A DNA stretch of 64,000 nt from Antonospora locustae (lineage: Eukaryota; Microsporidia). Each line of letters opens with the position of its first letter. Positions within the stretch are counted from its first letter, which is position 1. Shown piece after piece: positions 45,451 through 53,452 of the stretch. Where the stretch lies: the NCBI GenBank assembly GCA_007674295.1, contig CM017449.1, positions 186,001 through 250,000 of the forward strand. The letters run 5' to 3'. Both the position numbers and the translations under genes were made by a program. Under the pieces are notes generated by a model. It was not told the DNA's origin and ran no database searches. It was given only the letters and a program-made list of their open reading frames with translations.

Positions 45451-45596
45451 TCAAAAACCAGCTTTGGTGATTTAATACAGACTCTCCTTTATCTGCATCC
45501 ACTCTACTTCTTTTTTTGCAGATGCACCATTCACCGTTCGGAGTATCTGTAAAACGGGCTGTAGGGCTGCTTCTGAAAGTTTCAGCAATCCCATCC

Positions 45597-46505
45597 ATGT
45601 TATACGAGATACATGAGATAAAAACCGGCGACAGAGTTCTTGCAGTGACTACAACACCCACTGCAATATTGTTTGGTGGTAGTTTGGGGCAGCTCAGAAT
45701 GTATGCAAACGATTCAGAAAGTATTCTGTGGCAGCACATAAAATCAGTAAGATCAATTGCCTCTAACGGCAATCTCTTTGGATGTGCGAGCTACGACTGT
45801 ACAGCGGCCATTTTCAAGGATGGTGTGCTTTTTGATACCGTGGAGGGCCCTGAGACAGAAATCAAGTGTCTGTGCTTCAGCGAAGACAATAGGTTCATGG
45901 CGTTGAGCACGCGCGGGCGAACAGTGTGGATCTGTCGTATTGGTAAGGAAATCGAGGTTGATGCTGTCCTTGAGGACCACCTCCATGACGTTAAGGGTGT
46001 GACATTCAGAGACGGAAGTCTTTATTCCTTTGGTTATGACAACACAATCAAAATGTACGAGAGACTGGACCTTGATGAGAGCTGGGAGCTTGTTCAGAGC
46101 ATAGATGAGAAGAACACCATCTGGTCACTTGGCTTCTACTCAAACTTTATGGTATCGTGCAGCGAAGACGGGTGGATTAGGATTTACGGATTTACACACG
46201 AATGGGCTTTGTGCAGAGCTATCGAAGCGTCTATTTACCCAATCTACACAATGGCAGTTTTTGATGGTCTCATAGGCTATGCATTGAACCGAGACAACCT
46301 AGGAATACTCAACATGGAGCTCGAGGAGGTTGCTGTGATAGAACACATAGGCGAGATTAATCACATGCATTTCTGTACAAACCGTGAGTCTCTAGTCTGT
46401 GGTATGGAGAGCGGTGTCATAAAGATCGTAAAGCTAGACAGAAAACCATTGGTCGTTAGTAATACACTCTGTAGAAAACCCCCCGGCCACAATGGACAAG
46501 GCTAA
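45597..46505 (+). CDS. CIA1: CIA1/CIAO1, WD40 subunit of the cytosolic Fe-S targeting complex
   Basis: 302 aa from the ATG at 45597, with CCC at 45590-45592. An alternative ATG at 45522 would add 25 residues. Seven short WD-like blades can be traced, each ending in strands such as FGCASYDCTAAIF, SFGYDNTIKMYER and VSCSEDGWIRIYG. The sequence DHLHDVKGVTF followed by YDNTIKMYERLDLDESWELV and NTIWSLGF tracks CIAO1 (HTQDVKHV, YDDTVKLY, EDDWV, STVWSL). CIA1 with MMS19 and CIA2 delivers 4Fe-4S clusters to DNA polymerases, helicases and other apoproteins. It complements CFD1 in this window. Its 3' end overlaps the next gene by 14 bp in another frame. Confidence 0.82.
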   Translation: MLYEIHEIKTGDRVLAVTTTPTAILFGGSLGQLRMYANDSESILWQHIKSVRSIASNGNLFGCASYDCTAAIFKDGVLFDTVEGPETEIKCLCFSEDNRFMALSTRGRTVWICRIGKEIEVDAVLEDHLHDVKGVTFRDGSLYSFGYDNTIKMYERLDLDESWELVQSIDEKNTIWSLGFYSNFMVSCSEDGWIRIYGFTHEWALCRAIEASIYPIYTMAVFDGLIGYALNRDNLGILNMELEEVAVIEHIGEINHMHFCTNRESLVCGMESGVIKIVKLDRKPLVVSNTLCRKPPGHNGQG

Positions 46506-46809
46506 TCAAAGAGAAATAGAGCCTAGGTATCTTCAGAAAGAAGCTAGCAAACTTATAGAAGCTGTAGACCGGCTTTTAGATGTCATGATGGCCTTAAAGA
46601 AAATAATTATTAGCAGAGTGGTCTACTTTGAGACGCATTCTGGCATATTTAGAAAAACACTAGTTAGACGCTGTCTTGAAGTTTGCATAGACGTCGATGG
46701 ATTTTTCTACCAAGGTAGCCTTGCAGGAGTATGCAGAGAGGCGCACATGCATACGGAAAAGTTGGCCTGCGAGCACAAGAGACTCAGAGACAGCACAATG
46801 TTGCATTGA
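46492..46809 (+). CDS. Small helical protein of unknown function, overlapping CIA1
   Basis: 105 aa. The start codon lies 14 bp inside the end of CIA1, and CCCCCC at 46479-46484 sits just upstream, the same start signal used across the window. The sequence is charged and helical (REIEPRYLQKEASKLIEAVDRLLDVMMALKKIIISRVVYF). It has no signal peptide. It ends 21 bp before the convergent eIF4G stop, filling the space exactly as a real gene would in this compact genome. It might be a small subunit of a larger complex, but I cannot name a family. Confidence 0.6.
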   Translation: MDKANQREIEPRYLQKEASKLIEAVDRLLDVMMALKKIIISRVVYFETHSGIFRKTLVRRCLEVCIDVDGFFYQGSLAGVCREAHMHTEKLACEHKRLRDSTMLH

Positions 46810-46830
46810 AAATCACCAACTCAATGAAAT

Positions 46831-48819
46831 TTATTGTCGTGCACAGTATTTCTCTATGTACTTCTGATATTTGCCATCCATATTTTGCTCTCTCAGAAGC
46901 TCTTTTACCTCGTTTTCCTCTGCGACTCTTTCAACCTTTGTAGCGTTTCTGTAGTCTTCCAGCCACTCTACAACGATCTTACGCTTCTCAGTCTCAAATC
47001 TGCTATCCACAAATTCGTGGATAGCCTTTTTGGATACAAGATCATCGGCTCGCAGATAGCAGAGCACTCGATAAAAATTAGATGCAGCATATGGGGCATC
47101 ACAACACAGATCTTCGAGACCTGCATGTATTTCTGAGAGAACCTGAACTATCATGTTCTCATCAAAGCCGCGACCAAACTCTCCAAAGGCTTGCATCTTA
47201 GCCAGGACATTATCGAAACTCTCTACAACGTTTCCAAGATATGCGTTCACAAACTCCTTGGCTGAAAAGCGAGATATTAATGAGTTCATTGATTCCTTGA
47301 GTGCTGTACGACTGCATTCAATGCTCAATACATCCTCCATAAAGCTCTTTACCATGTCGTGAATGCTCTGTTCAGGAGCAGTATCTGTGCCTTCGTCCTG
47401 TTCTACAGTCATGCCATAGAATGGATTGCTCCCTGCTGCGCTCTGATTAGCTGTCTTTCTCCACTTAGGCACAACGCTATCGAAAAAGTCCATCACCAAG
47501 AACTTTGTTCTCTTCTCCATATTTGTTGAGACACTTTTCAATCCACTTAGGGCCTCCTCAAGTTCACGTTTGTGTCTCTTTTCGAGTTTCTCTCCGCAGC
47601 ATTCAAGCAACACGCACATAATTTCAATGCTTTCTGTATTGTTGAGCCCCTTCATCAGGTCACGCAACACAACAAGAACAAATGTGTCGGAGATGATCGA
47701 CTGGCAATAAAGAGAACCTAAAAGCCTAATGCATCCGAGGATTCTGCCCTTTTTCTTCAACCTCACAGCTTCTCTCTCCTCACATTCATCCTCGTATTGT
47801 ATTCTCTCCTCTCTTGTCATGTTGCGAAGGTCTCTTTCACCCTCCTCGACTGTCCAGCTCTCTCTGTTTTTGAATGTCTCCTTACACAGACGACACAGGG
47901 TTGTGAAGAAAACTGTGTTCTTTGAGCTTGTCTTCTTTTCTTCATCACATTGGAAGGTTTTGTAGAGGTCCTTGATTATGTACACATATATAATTAGATA
48001 GCTTGTCTCTGCAACTGCCTTGTCAAACAGTATTCTTGCCATTTCAACCATCTCGCCTTCTGTTTTGACCTTCAACCTACGTATGGAACTCAGCACACCC
48101 TCTATTGTTGATTTGGCCGCCCTGTTCAGCTCCAAGCGGAATGTGGAGACAGTGTCGTACTTCTTGGGCTCAAGCCTGGCTGGCTTGACAGTACTCTGCT
48201 TGACAAATATAGACTTGTCATACTTGAGATCTACCTTAGTGCGTCGTGTATGTTCTAGTATATCTTTTATCGAGTACGTACGGATGCCACAAACTGGTTC
48301 TTCTGCTGCGAATTTTTCACTTGCAGGCTCGTTATTAGAGAAAAACATAGGTGGTACGTAGAGAGAAGGTTCCTCTTGTACACTCTTATCTGTGAATATC
48401 TTATCTGTGCTTGGTGGCTCTTTTAAAACAACACTATCCTGTTTTTCCATGCAATGGCTGCTCATATCGTCTTTTTGCTGTGGCACATCTCTCCCTTGCA
48501 CTTCCTTTTTCACCTCTCCATCCTCCATGCTCTGTGGATCTGGCTCTTTCTGCATGTTGCTGTCCTTCTCTAGAGAATTCTCCTCCTCGCTGCTGTCTAC
48601 AAAGCTTTCAAGAAGCTCTTTTGTCAAAATCCTTCCGTCGGGTGTTTCCAGCACTAATGCCTTGCTCTTATTTTCGACCACAAGCTCGTTGTGCTCTATC
48701 GCTGCCTTGTCCCTGTCTGGGGGCGCACTGCGCGTCCTTACCACATCGTTTCGGTACAGGGCTCCACCTACCACAAACAGTGGTGTTTTGCGTCTGTATA
48801 TGACTCTTTTCACCAACAT
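46831..48819 (-). CDS. TIF4631: Translation initiation factor eIF4G (MIF4G domain)
   Basis: 662 aa, about two-thirds of yeast eIF4G. Residues 40-175 are acidic and disordered. YSIKDIL at 182-188 fits the eIF4E-binding consensus Y-x4-[L/I]-phi. A MIF4G domain follows from about 225: AAKSTIEGVLSSIRRLKV, ARILFDKAVAETSYLIIYVYIIKDL, VFFTTLCRLCKETF and ILGCIRLLGSLYCQSII. Its helical order matches eIF4G, which scaffolds eIF4A, eIF4E and eIF3 on capped mRNA. C-terminal helices after about 470 may be an MA3-like or extra domain. NOM1 and CWC22 also have MIF4G domains, but they lack the 4E motif. CCC lies at 48826-48828 upstream of the ATG. Confidence 0.78.
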   Translation of the reverse strand: MLVKRVIYRRKTPLFVVGGALYRNDVVRTRSAPPDRDKAAIEHNELVVENKSKALVLETPDGRILTKELLESFVDSSEEENSLEKDSNMQKEPDPQSMEDGEVKKEVQGRDVPQQKDDMSSHCMEKQDSVVLKEPPSTDKIFTDKSVQEEPSLYVPPMFFSNNEPASEKFAAEEPVCGIRTYSIKDILEHTRRTKVDLKYDKSIFVKQSTVKPARLEPKKYDTVSTFRLELNRAAKSTIEGVLSSIRRLKVKTEGEMVEMARILFDKAVAETSYLIIYVYIIKDLYKTFQCDEEKKTSSKNTVFFTTLCRLCKETFKNRESWTVEEGERDLRNMTREERIQYEDECEEREAVRLKKKGRILGCIRLLGSLYCQSIISDTFVLVVLRDLMKGLNNTESIEIMCVLLECCGEKLEKRHKRELEEALSGLKSVSTNMEKRTKFLVMDFFDSVVPKWRKTANQSAAGSNPFYGMTVEQDEGTDTAPEQSIHDMVKSFMEDVLSIECSRTALKESMNSLISRFSAKEFVNAYLGNVVESFDNVLAKMQAFGEFGRGFDENMIVQVLSEIHAGLEDLCCDAPYAASNFYRVLCYLRADDLVSKKAIHEFVDSRFETEKRKIVVEWLEDYRNATKVERVAEENEVKELLREQNMDGKYQKYIEKYCARQ

Positions 48820-48941
48820 AAGCGATGGGCTGTTTTATTTGGTTTTTCTTGGAACCACCTGTTTCAAACATGTGCCCCACTGCACATACACCAAACGCAC
48901 ACGTCTCAGGCAGCAAAGCAGCCAATGATTAAGGCAATGAT

Positions 48942-49379
48942 TTATTCTTCGTCCTCTTCTGCAGGGATTATGCACTTGATGATTGTGTTCACAGAGTTAG
49001 CAAGCTTGCTGTTGTCAAATGTTGCAACCAGTACCATGCTGTAATAGTCAGTAACAAGCATACCTCTTTTTCCATCGCCATGAATGCTTTCAAGTGACAT
49101 GAGTATGAAAAATGGCCTAGGCAACATCTTATCATCTCTCCTCTGGACAAGTACATACTTTCTGCCACCGTATGTAAGCCTTGAGCACGCACTGCTGGAA
49201 AGAGCGAAGTCCCTTATTTCAGCCTTTTCCGTGTCCAGAGCCTTCACATCGCCCTCTACGATGCTTGTGCAATCTGGGCCTATGAGCTCCAGAGATCTTA
49301 CACAGCCGCCGATGTCTGCCATCAGATCTCTGAAGTGCTCGTCCCACTCCTCCTTGAAACTATTTTCGGCCACTTCCAT
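48942..49379 (-). CDS. PFY1: Profilin-like protein
   Basis: 145 aa, slightly larger than standard profilins (125-135). The N-terminal helix contains a Trp (EEWDEHFRDLMADIG) as in profilin poly-Pro binding sites. The middle has LTYGGRKYVLVQRRDD, matching the profilin signature 'l..gGeKYmvirgdd', and the end contains VTDYYSMVLVATFDNSKLANSVNTIIKCI, resembling 'qalvig.Yde..q..qcn.vve.l'. A short acidic tail follows. Profilin delivers ATP-actin to growing filaments. CCCC lies at 49384-49387 upstream of the ATG. The match is moderate; a longin or another alpha/beta family is the alternative. Confidence 0.62.
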   Translation of the reverse strand: MEVAENSFKEEWDEHFRDLMADIGGCVRSLELIGPDCTSIVEGDVKALDTEKAEIRDFALSSSACSRLTYGGRKYVLVQRRDDKMLPRPFFILMSLESIHGDGKRGMLVTDYYSMVLVATFDNSKLANSVNTIIKCIIPAEEDEE

Positions 49380-49465
49380 GATTGGGGCTCTAGTTTACTT
49401 TGTCTAGAAGGTTCTCCAGCCACAGAAACAGAGAAGCCACCATAATCAAATACACTGCATACAGT

Positions 49466-50035
49466 TTATTCAGAAGACCCAGAATGTTCCTCTACTACCC
49501 TGCATCCAGAAAGCTTGTAGGTGTTGAACTTGCTTCTGTCTATTGCCGACAGCAGCTTCTGATATTGCCGCGTCTTTTCCGACAGAACAACATTTAGGTC
49601 GTAGGTGTTCTGTCTTTCTCTCTCCAAAGCATGTTCTAGTCGCTCAATTTTCTGGTCTCTGCTTTCAATCTCCACGCTAAAGTTTGCCTGGAGAGATTTG
49701 GATTCGTGCTTCGCCTTGAACTCAGCCTCCTCTGCCTTCTCCCTCAGAGCATTCTGTATCACAAACTCCTGGTCGCTTTGATACATCCAGAACGAGAGAG
49801 CCTTCTGTGCACACTCAAACACCTCCTCTGGTGAGTATCCTGCCAGACACGGCTTAGTATCAAGTTCCTTGACAGCATATCCATTTTCGTCGCAGTATGA
49901 CCTGCATGCAATACAGGTCTTTGATTTTTTTATTTTTGGGTAACACTGGTAACAGAATATATGCGAACACTCTGTTATGAGCGTCAGCTTTTGTATTTCC
50001 TGCCTGCACTTTATATTGTTGCACCTCAAATACAT
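49466..50035 (-). CDS. HEI10: HEI10/CCNB1IP1-type RING E3 ligase (meiotic crossover factor)
   Basis: 189 aa. An unusual N-terminal RING has Cys5, Cys10, Cys23, His25, Cys28, Cys31, Cys41 and Cys44. CSHIFCYQC matches HEI10 CSHIFCDQH. After the RING, LAGYSPEEVFECAQKALSFW and MYQSDQE at about 64-90 closely track the HEI10 segment 'LAGLRPE.VLDI..RALAFWTYQ.HQE'. A coiled coil (about 95-165) follows, with KTRQYQKLLSAIDR near its end. HEI10, Zip3 and RNF212 ligases mark crossover sites on meiotic chromosomes. S. cerevisiae uses Zip3 rather than a close HEI10. The gene is head to head with BRCA2, with 95 bp between the ATGs. The C-terminus is shorter than the 277-aa animal protein. Confidence 0.82.
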   Translation of the reverse strand: MYLRCNNIKCRQEIQKLTLITECSHIFCYQCYPKIKKSKTCIACRSYCDENGYAVKELDTKPCLAGYSPEEVFECAQKALSFWMYQSDQEFVIQNALREKAEEAEFKAKHESKSLQANFSVEIESRDQKIERLEHALERERQNTYDLNVVLSEKTRQYQKLLSAIDRSKFNTYKLSGCRVVEEHSGSSE

Positions 50036-50130
50036 TTTGTTTTTGGGCTCAAAAGTTTGTTGGTTTCCTGCTTGCCGTTCGCTGCTCCTTCGTAAAGTGC
50101 AGCATTTTCTCCTCGAAAGACGCTGTGTTT
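50036..50130. promoter_or_regulatory. Bidirectional spacer between HEI10 and BRCA2
   Basis: 95 bp separate the HEI10 ATG (50035, minus) from the first BRCA2 ATG (50131, plus). CCCC lies at 50134-50137, upstream of the second BRCA2 ATG at 50143. Because no other gene fits here, the two probably share regulatory DNA. I see no TATA-like or long conserved element by eye. Confidence 0.45.
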
Positions 50131-51639
50131 ATGCCCCTATCCATGGTAAAACCCCAGGAGTCCTGCGGACATGTCCATGCTGATGCATGCCACAGCACAG
50201 AGACGGGAGTTGTCCACAATTCTAGCTCATTGTTTGACGAGTTCACCTCCGAAAACGACAACAGCGACGATCTCAGCTTTGCTGATTTTGTCTCGGAAGA
50301 AGAATATGGTAGCGAGGGCCGAAAATCCCCAGAAAAGAGATTGGAAAGCAACTCATCGTCAGACATTTCCTCATTTGAGTCTGTTGAAAGTGCAACACCA
50401 GCCTTAGGGAGTCAGAAGAAAATGCAGCCCAATATAGATACATGTGTTAAGGTTAGCACAGGATTCACAACGGGCAATAGAAACGTTATAAAAGTGCGTG
50501 AAACAAGTTTAGAAAGGGCAAGATACGAGTTAGAATCTTCAGAGATCGCTGGTGTTATAAAGCGGCGCAGATCGCAAGAGAGCTCGGTGCATATGGAATC
50601 TGCGAACGGCAAGTTCACAGACAGAAAAGTGCGTACGCAAACAAAATGCCATATAAACAAAAGCATAGATACAACAGCTGGCATTAACATGCGACAAGAC
50701 CCTCATAGAAAAGCTGCAGAGGGCCCGCACAGCGAGCTTCTGTATATGAAGAACATGAAAGATGTATTTATAAAGACGCGAGATTTTTTTCCAAAGGCAG
50801 ACAAAATGTGGTTTTTTGAGCAGTTCAAATGGTCGTGGCTTAGTCTCTTTTTCAGGTGCATGTTGAATAAGGACGTTGTGCAGCATATTGTTGACCAGAT
50901 GAATATGCGCAGAAAGCGAGAATACAGTGTGTTGAGACGAATTGTGGAAGGCGACGATGTGTCTTCTAGATACATGGTTCTGCTAGTCACACAGATTCTT
51001 TCTGATTGCATTGAGGTCTTTGACGGATCATACAGTGTCCTCTGTATTACAAACCCTGAACTTTCGAAAAAGATAACAAACCATACTATAAGGGTCGGCC
51101 ACAAGCTCCGTGTTATTAGTGCAGAGTACTTAATGAAGGAACCTACGGACTTTTTCAGCGTGAATGGTCCTATTTTGCGTCTGTTTGCAAATAGTGTGAG
51201 ATTGGCCCCGGCAACACACAGGCTCGGATATCAGAGAAAGTGTGCATTTCTTGTAAAGATATGCAATGTTGCAAGACATGGAGGCCCTGTCAGTGGAGTA
51301 GATGTTAGCGTAAAGAAGATTATAGAAAATAAGGTATTTTTAAAATGCGGTAATTACAAGAAAATGGTTGATACAGACAATGTTGAGCGTGAGTTAGAAC
51401 GCATGAGTGCCCTTGCAAGGTCTTCAAACGCTGATCTCAAGACCGAGGAGATTGTTATTAGGCGCTACATAAAGATGGTTGTTTGTGACGGAAGCGGTGA
51501 ATGCATTCTTACATGGTGGAATCATGAAGATGCAAGAGCTGGCTACAAGTACCGCTTCTTGCTTCTAAAGGTTGTGGAAAGCTCAGTAGGACTTCATCTA
51601 ACGACAACAAACAGAACGCACGTTAGGAGGCTCGTCTAG
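50131..51639 (+). CDS. BRCA2: BRCA2/Brh2 recombination mediator, reduced form
   Basis: 502 aa from the ATG at 50131; the ATG at 50143, just after CCCCTATCC, is equally possible. Residues 35-90 are acidic. Residues 112-134 align without gaps to a BRC repeat (F-x-T-A-S-G-K-x-V-x-I...S-L-x-K-x); here F112-T-T-G, then V-I-K-V, S-L-E-R-A. The helical domain starts near 200 with MWFFEQFKWSWLSLFF (compare WILNHYKWIVWKLA), then REYSVLRRIVEGDD. OB1 spans about 298-398: DGSYSVLCITNPEL, RVGHKLRVISAEYL, a NSVRLA segment and GGPVSGVDVSVKKI. OB2 ends with ECILTWWNHEDARAGYKYRF and GLHLTTTNRTHVRRL. OB3 and the tower are not seen. It should load Rad51 onto ssDNA with DSS1. Confidence 0.85.
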   Translation: MPLSMVKPQESCGHVHADACHSTETGVVHNSSSLFDEFTSENDNSDDLSFADFVSEEEYGSEGRKSPEKRLESNSSSDISSFESVESATPALGSQKKMQPNIDTCVKVSTGFTTGNRNVIKVRETSLERARYELESSEIAGVIKRRRSQESSVHMESANGKFTDRKVRTQTKCHINKSIDTTAGINMRQDPHRKAAEGPHSELLYMKNMKDVFIKTRDFFPKADKMWFFEQFKWSWLSLFFRCMLNKDVVQHIVDQMNMRRKREYSVLRRIVEGDDVSSRYMVLLVTQILSDCIEVFDGSYSVLCITNPELSKKITNHTIRVGHKLRVISAEYLMKEPTDFFSVNGPILRLFANSVRLAPATHRLGYQRKCAFLVKICNVARHGGPVSGVDVSVKKIIENKVFLKCGNYKKMVDTDNVERELERMSALARSSNADLKTEEIVIRRYIKMVVCDGSGECILTWWNHEDARAGYKYRFLLLKVVESSVGLHLTTTNRTHVRRLV

Positions 51640-51678
51640 GCATTACTCCAGCTCCTTGGACATTGGGAGCCCCTTTTC

Positions 51679-53397
51679 ATGGCAGCAGAAAAGAGGATGG
51701 AGACTGGGAGTAAGGCACCTCTGGATGGCATGTGCTTTGTGTTCACTGGGGAAATGGACATAGACAGGGATGAAGCAAGGTCGAAGATAATCATGCTTGG
51801 TGGTCGCGTAACAACGCAGCCTACAGGAAGAACAACACATGTTGTTCTGGGAGTGGATCCAGGACCAAGCAAAATGAAGAAGATAGAACAATTGCGTGTC
51901 AAAGTACTTGACGAGAAAGCCTTTCGACACCTGATAGACAATGCATCTGAAAACCTCCATGACACGTTCGTGGTTGATGCAAACACCGGTAATGCGCAGG
52001 AGCCCTTGTGTACCCAAACCAAAATTTGGAGCGAGAAGTGGAGACCAAGATGTGCAGATGACCTTGTGGGCAACCGAACTGTGTACATTCAGCTGAGGGA
52101 TTTTCTAGCGGGAAAGACATCTGCACACGCAGCACTTCTGAGCGGGCCGCCTGGGGTGGGTAAGACAACTATGGCACATATTGTAGCCCGTGAATTGGGG
52201 ATGGTTGTGGCTGAGTTCAACGCAAGTGACTCTAGAAGCAAAGGTGATCTAAGCGACAGGGTAAGCAGCTGCATAAACACATTTTCGCTCACCACAAATA
52301 TAAGATTGTGCAGACGAGTTGTTATCATGGACGAAGTGGATGGCATGGCTGCAGATAGAGGTGGAATTGCCGAGCTGACCAGGGTTATAAGGAACACAAG
52401 CACACCAATTATCTGCATATGCAACGACAGATATCATCCAAAGATAAGGGCACTTGCACAACAATGTATGGACTTGAGGTTCAGGCGGCTTGAATCCAGG
52501 CAGATAATTCCAAGAATAAGGTACATTCTTCGCAAAGAAAATAAAACACTCTCAGATGCAACAATCAATGAGATAATACAAACGTCACACGGAGACATGC
52601 GCTACGTACTGAACACAGTACAAAGCTTCACTGCAAGAAAAACAGCAAGCCACAAGCAGATACAGGAGCTGGTAAAAAAAGTATCTCACAAGAATATCTT
52701 TGAGCTGAGTACCGAGATGTTTAACAAAAAGAAAATTGCGGAAAAGATAGACATCTACTTTGAAGACTACTCATTTGTGCCACTGATGGTGCATGAGAAT
52801 TACCTGAAAATGAGTTTTAGAGACGTTGCGGAAATTTACAGCTCGATAGATGCAATAAGCCTTGCAGACATAGTTGAGATGCATATTAGAGGTGCAAACC
52901 AAATGTGGGCACTTGCACCTACGCATGCTTTTCTGGGATCTGTTCTCCCCACACAGAATGGGTTTCTGAAGGGACGGGTAGATTTTTCTGCATATCTTGG
53001 TCATAATTCGAGAATGCAGAAGAACAAGAGAGCGCTCTACAGCATTTCATCCCACACTTTCCGAACCATGAGAGCATCCCATGCAGAGGTGCGTGCATAT
53101 TACATAGACATTGTATTTAAAAGGTACATGCGCGAGCTTTTAGCTGGAAACGTCGAAGGATGTCTCTGCATACTCAGAAACTACGATCTTCTCAAAGAGG
53201 ACATTGAGATCATCGCAGAGCTTGTTGTGGACGGTGTCCAGATTCTCAAGAGAGCCGATACAAAAACTAAGGCGGCAGTTACAAGAGCATACAACAAAAT
53301 GCGGAGAGTGTTGCCGTATTCGGTTTCAGAGGCAGCGCGAGATAAAAAAGATGAAGATGACGCAAGTGAAGAAGTGCAAGAGAGTGTTGTGATATGA
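51679..53397 (+). CDS. RFC1: Replication factor C large subunit (Rfc1)
   Basis: 572 aa, against 861 in yeast. An N-terminal BRCT domain (about 14-95) contains MCFVFTGEMDIDRDEARSKI and LGGRVTTQPTGRTTHVV. The AAA+ clamp-loader domain has KWRPRCADDLVGN, GPPGVGKTT (about 155-163), VVIMDEVDGMAADRGG (Walker B), a sensor 1 region ICICNDRYHPKIRAL and SHGDMRYVLN (sensor 2). The C-terminal collar follows, with an FEDYSFVPLMVHENYL segment specific to Rfc1. RFC loads PCNA onto primer-template DNA. The ATG at 51679 follows GCCCCTTTTC. The gene starts 39 bp after BRCA2 on the same strand. Confidence 0.95.
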   Translation: MAAEKRMETGSKAPLDGMCFVFTGEMDIDRDEARSKIIMLGGRVTTQPTGRTTHVVLGVDPGPSKMKKIEQLRVKVLDEKAFRHLIDNASENLHDTFVVDANTGNAQEPLCTQTKIWSEKWRPRCADDLVGNRTVYIQLRDFLAGKTSAHAALLSGPPGVGKTTMAHIVARELGMVVAEFNASDSRSKGDLSDRVSSCINTFSLTTNIRLCRRVVIMDEVDGMAADRGGIAELTRVIRNTSTPIICICNDRYHPKIRALAQQCMDLRFRRLESRQIIPRIRYILRKENKTLSDATINEIIQTSHGDMRYVLNTVQSFTARKTASHKQIQELVKKVSHKNIFELSTEMFNKKKIAEKIDIYFEDYSFVPLMVHENYLKMSFRDVAEIYSSIDAISLADIVEMHIRGANQMWALAPTHAFLGSVLPTQNGFLKGRVDFSAYLGHNSRMQKNKRALYSISSHTFRTMRASHAEVRAYYIDIVFKRYMRELLAGNVEGCLCILRNYDLLKEDIEIIAELVVDGVQILKRADTKTKAAVTRAYNKMRRVLPYSVSEAARDKKDEDDASEEVQESVVI

Positions 53398-53452
53398 CTT
53401 GAAGCAAAAACCTGAAACACACACAAAGGTCCTCGCACACCAAAAATAAACA

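Noticed and set aside
45511..45596. A pyrimidine tract plus AG (TTTTTTTGCAG) before CIA1 as an intron 3' end.
   Set aside because: No matching 5' splice site or branch motif with a plausible first exon could be found, and the ATG at 45597 with CCC upstream explains the gene without an intron.
50049..50366. 105-aa minus-strand frame inside the 5' end of BRCA2.
   Set aside because: It lies opposite the acidic N-terminus of BRCA2 and in the spacer to HEI10, and no family or start element supports it.
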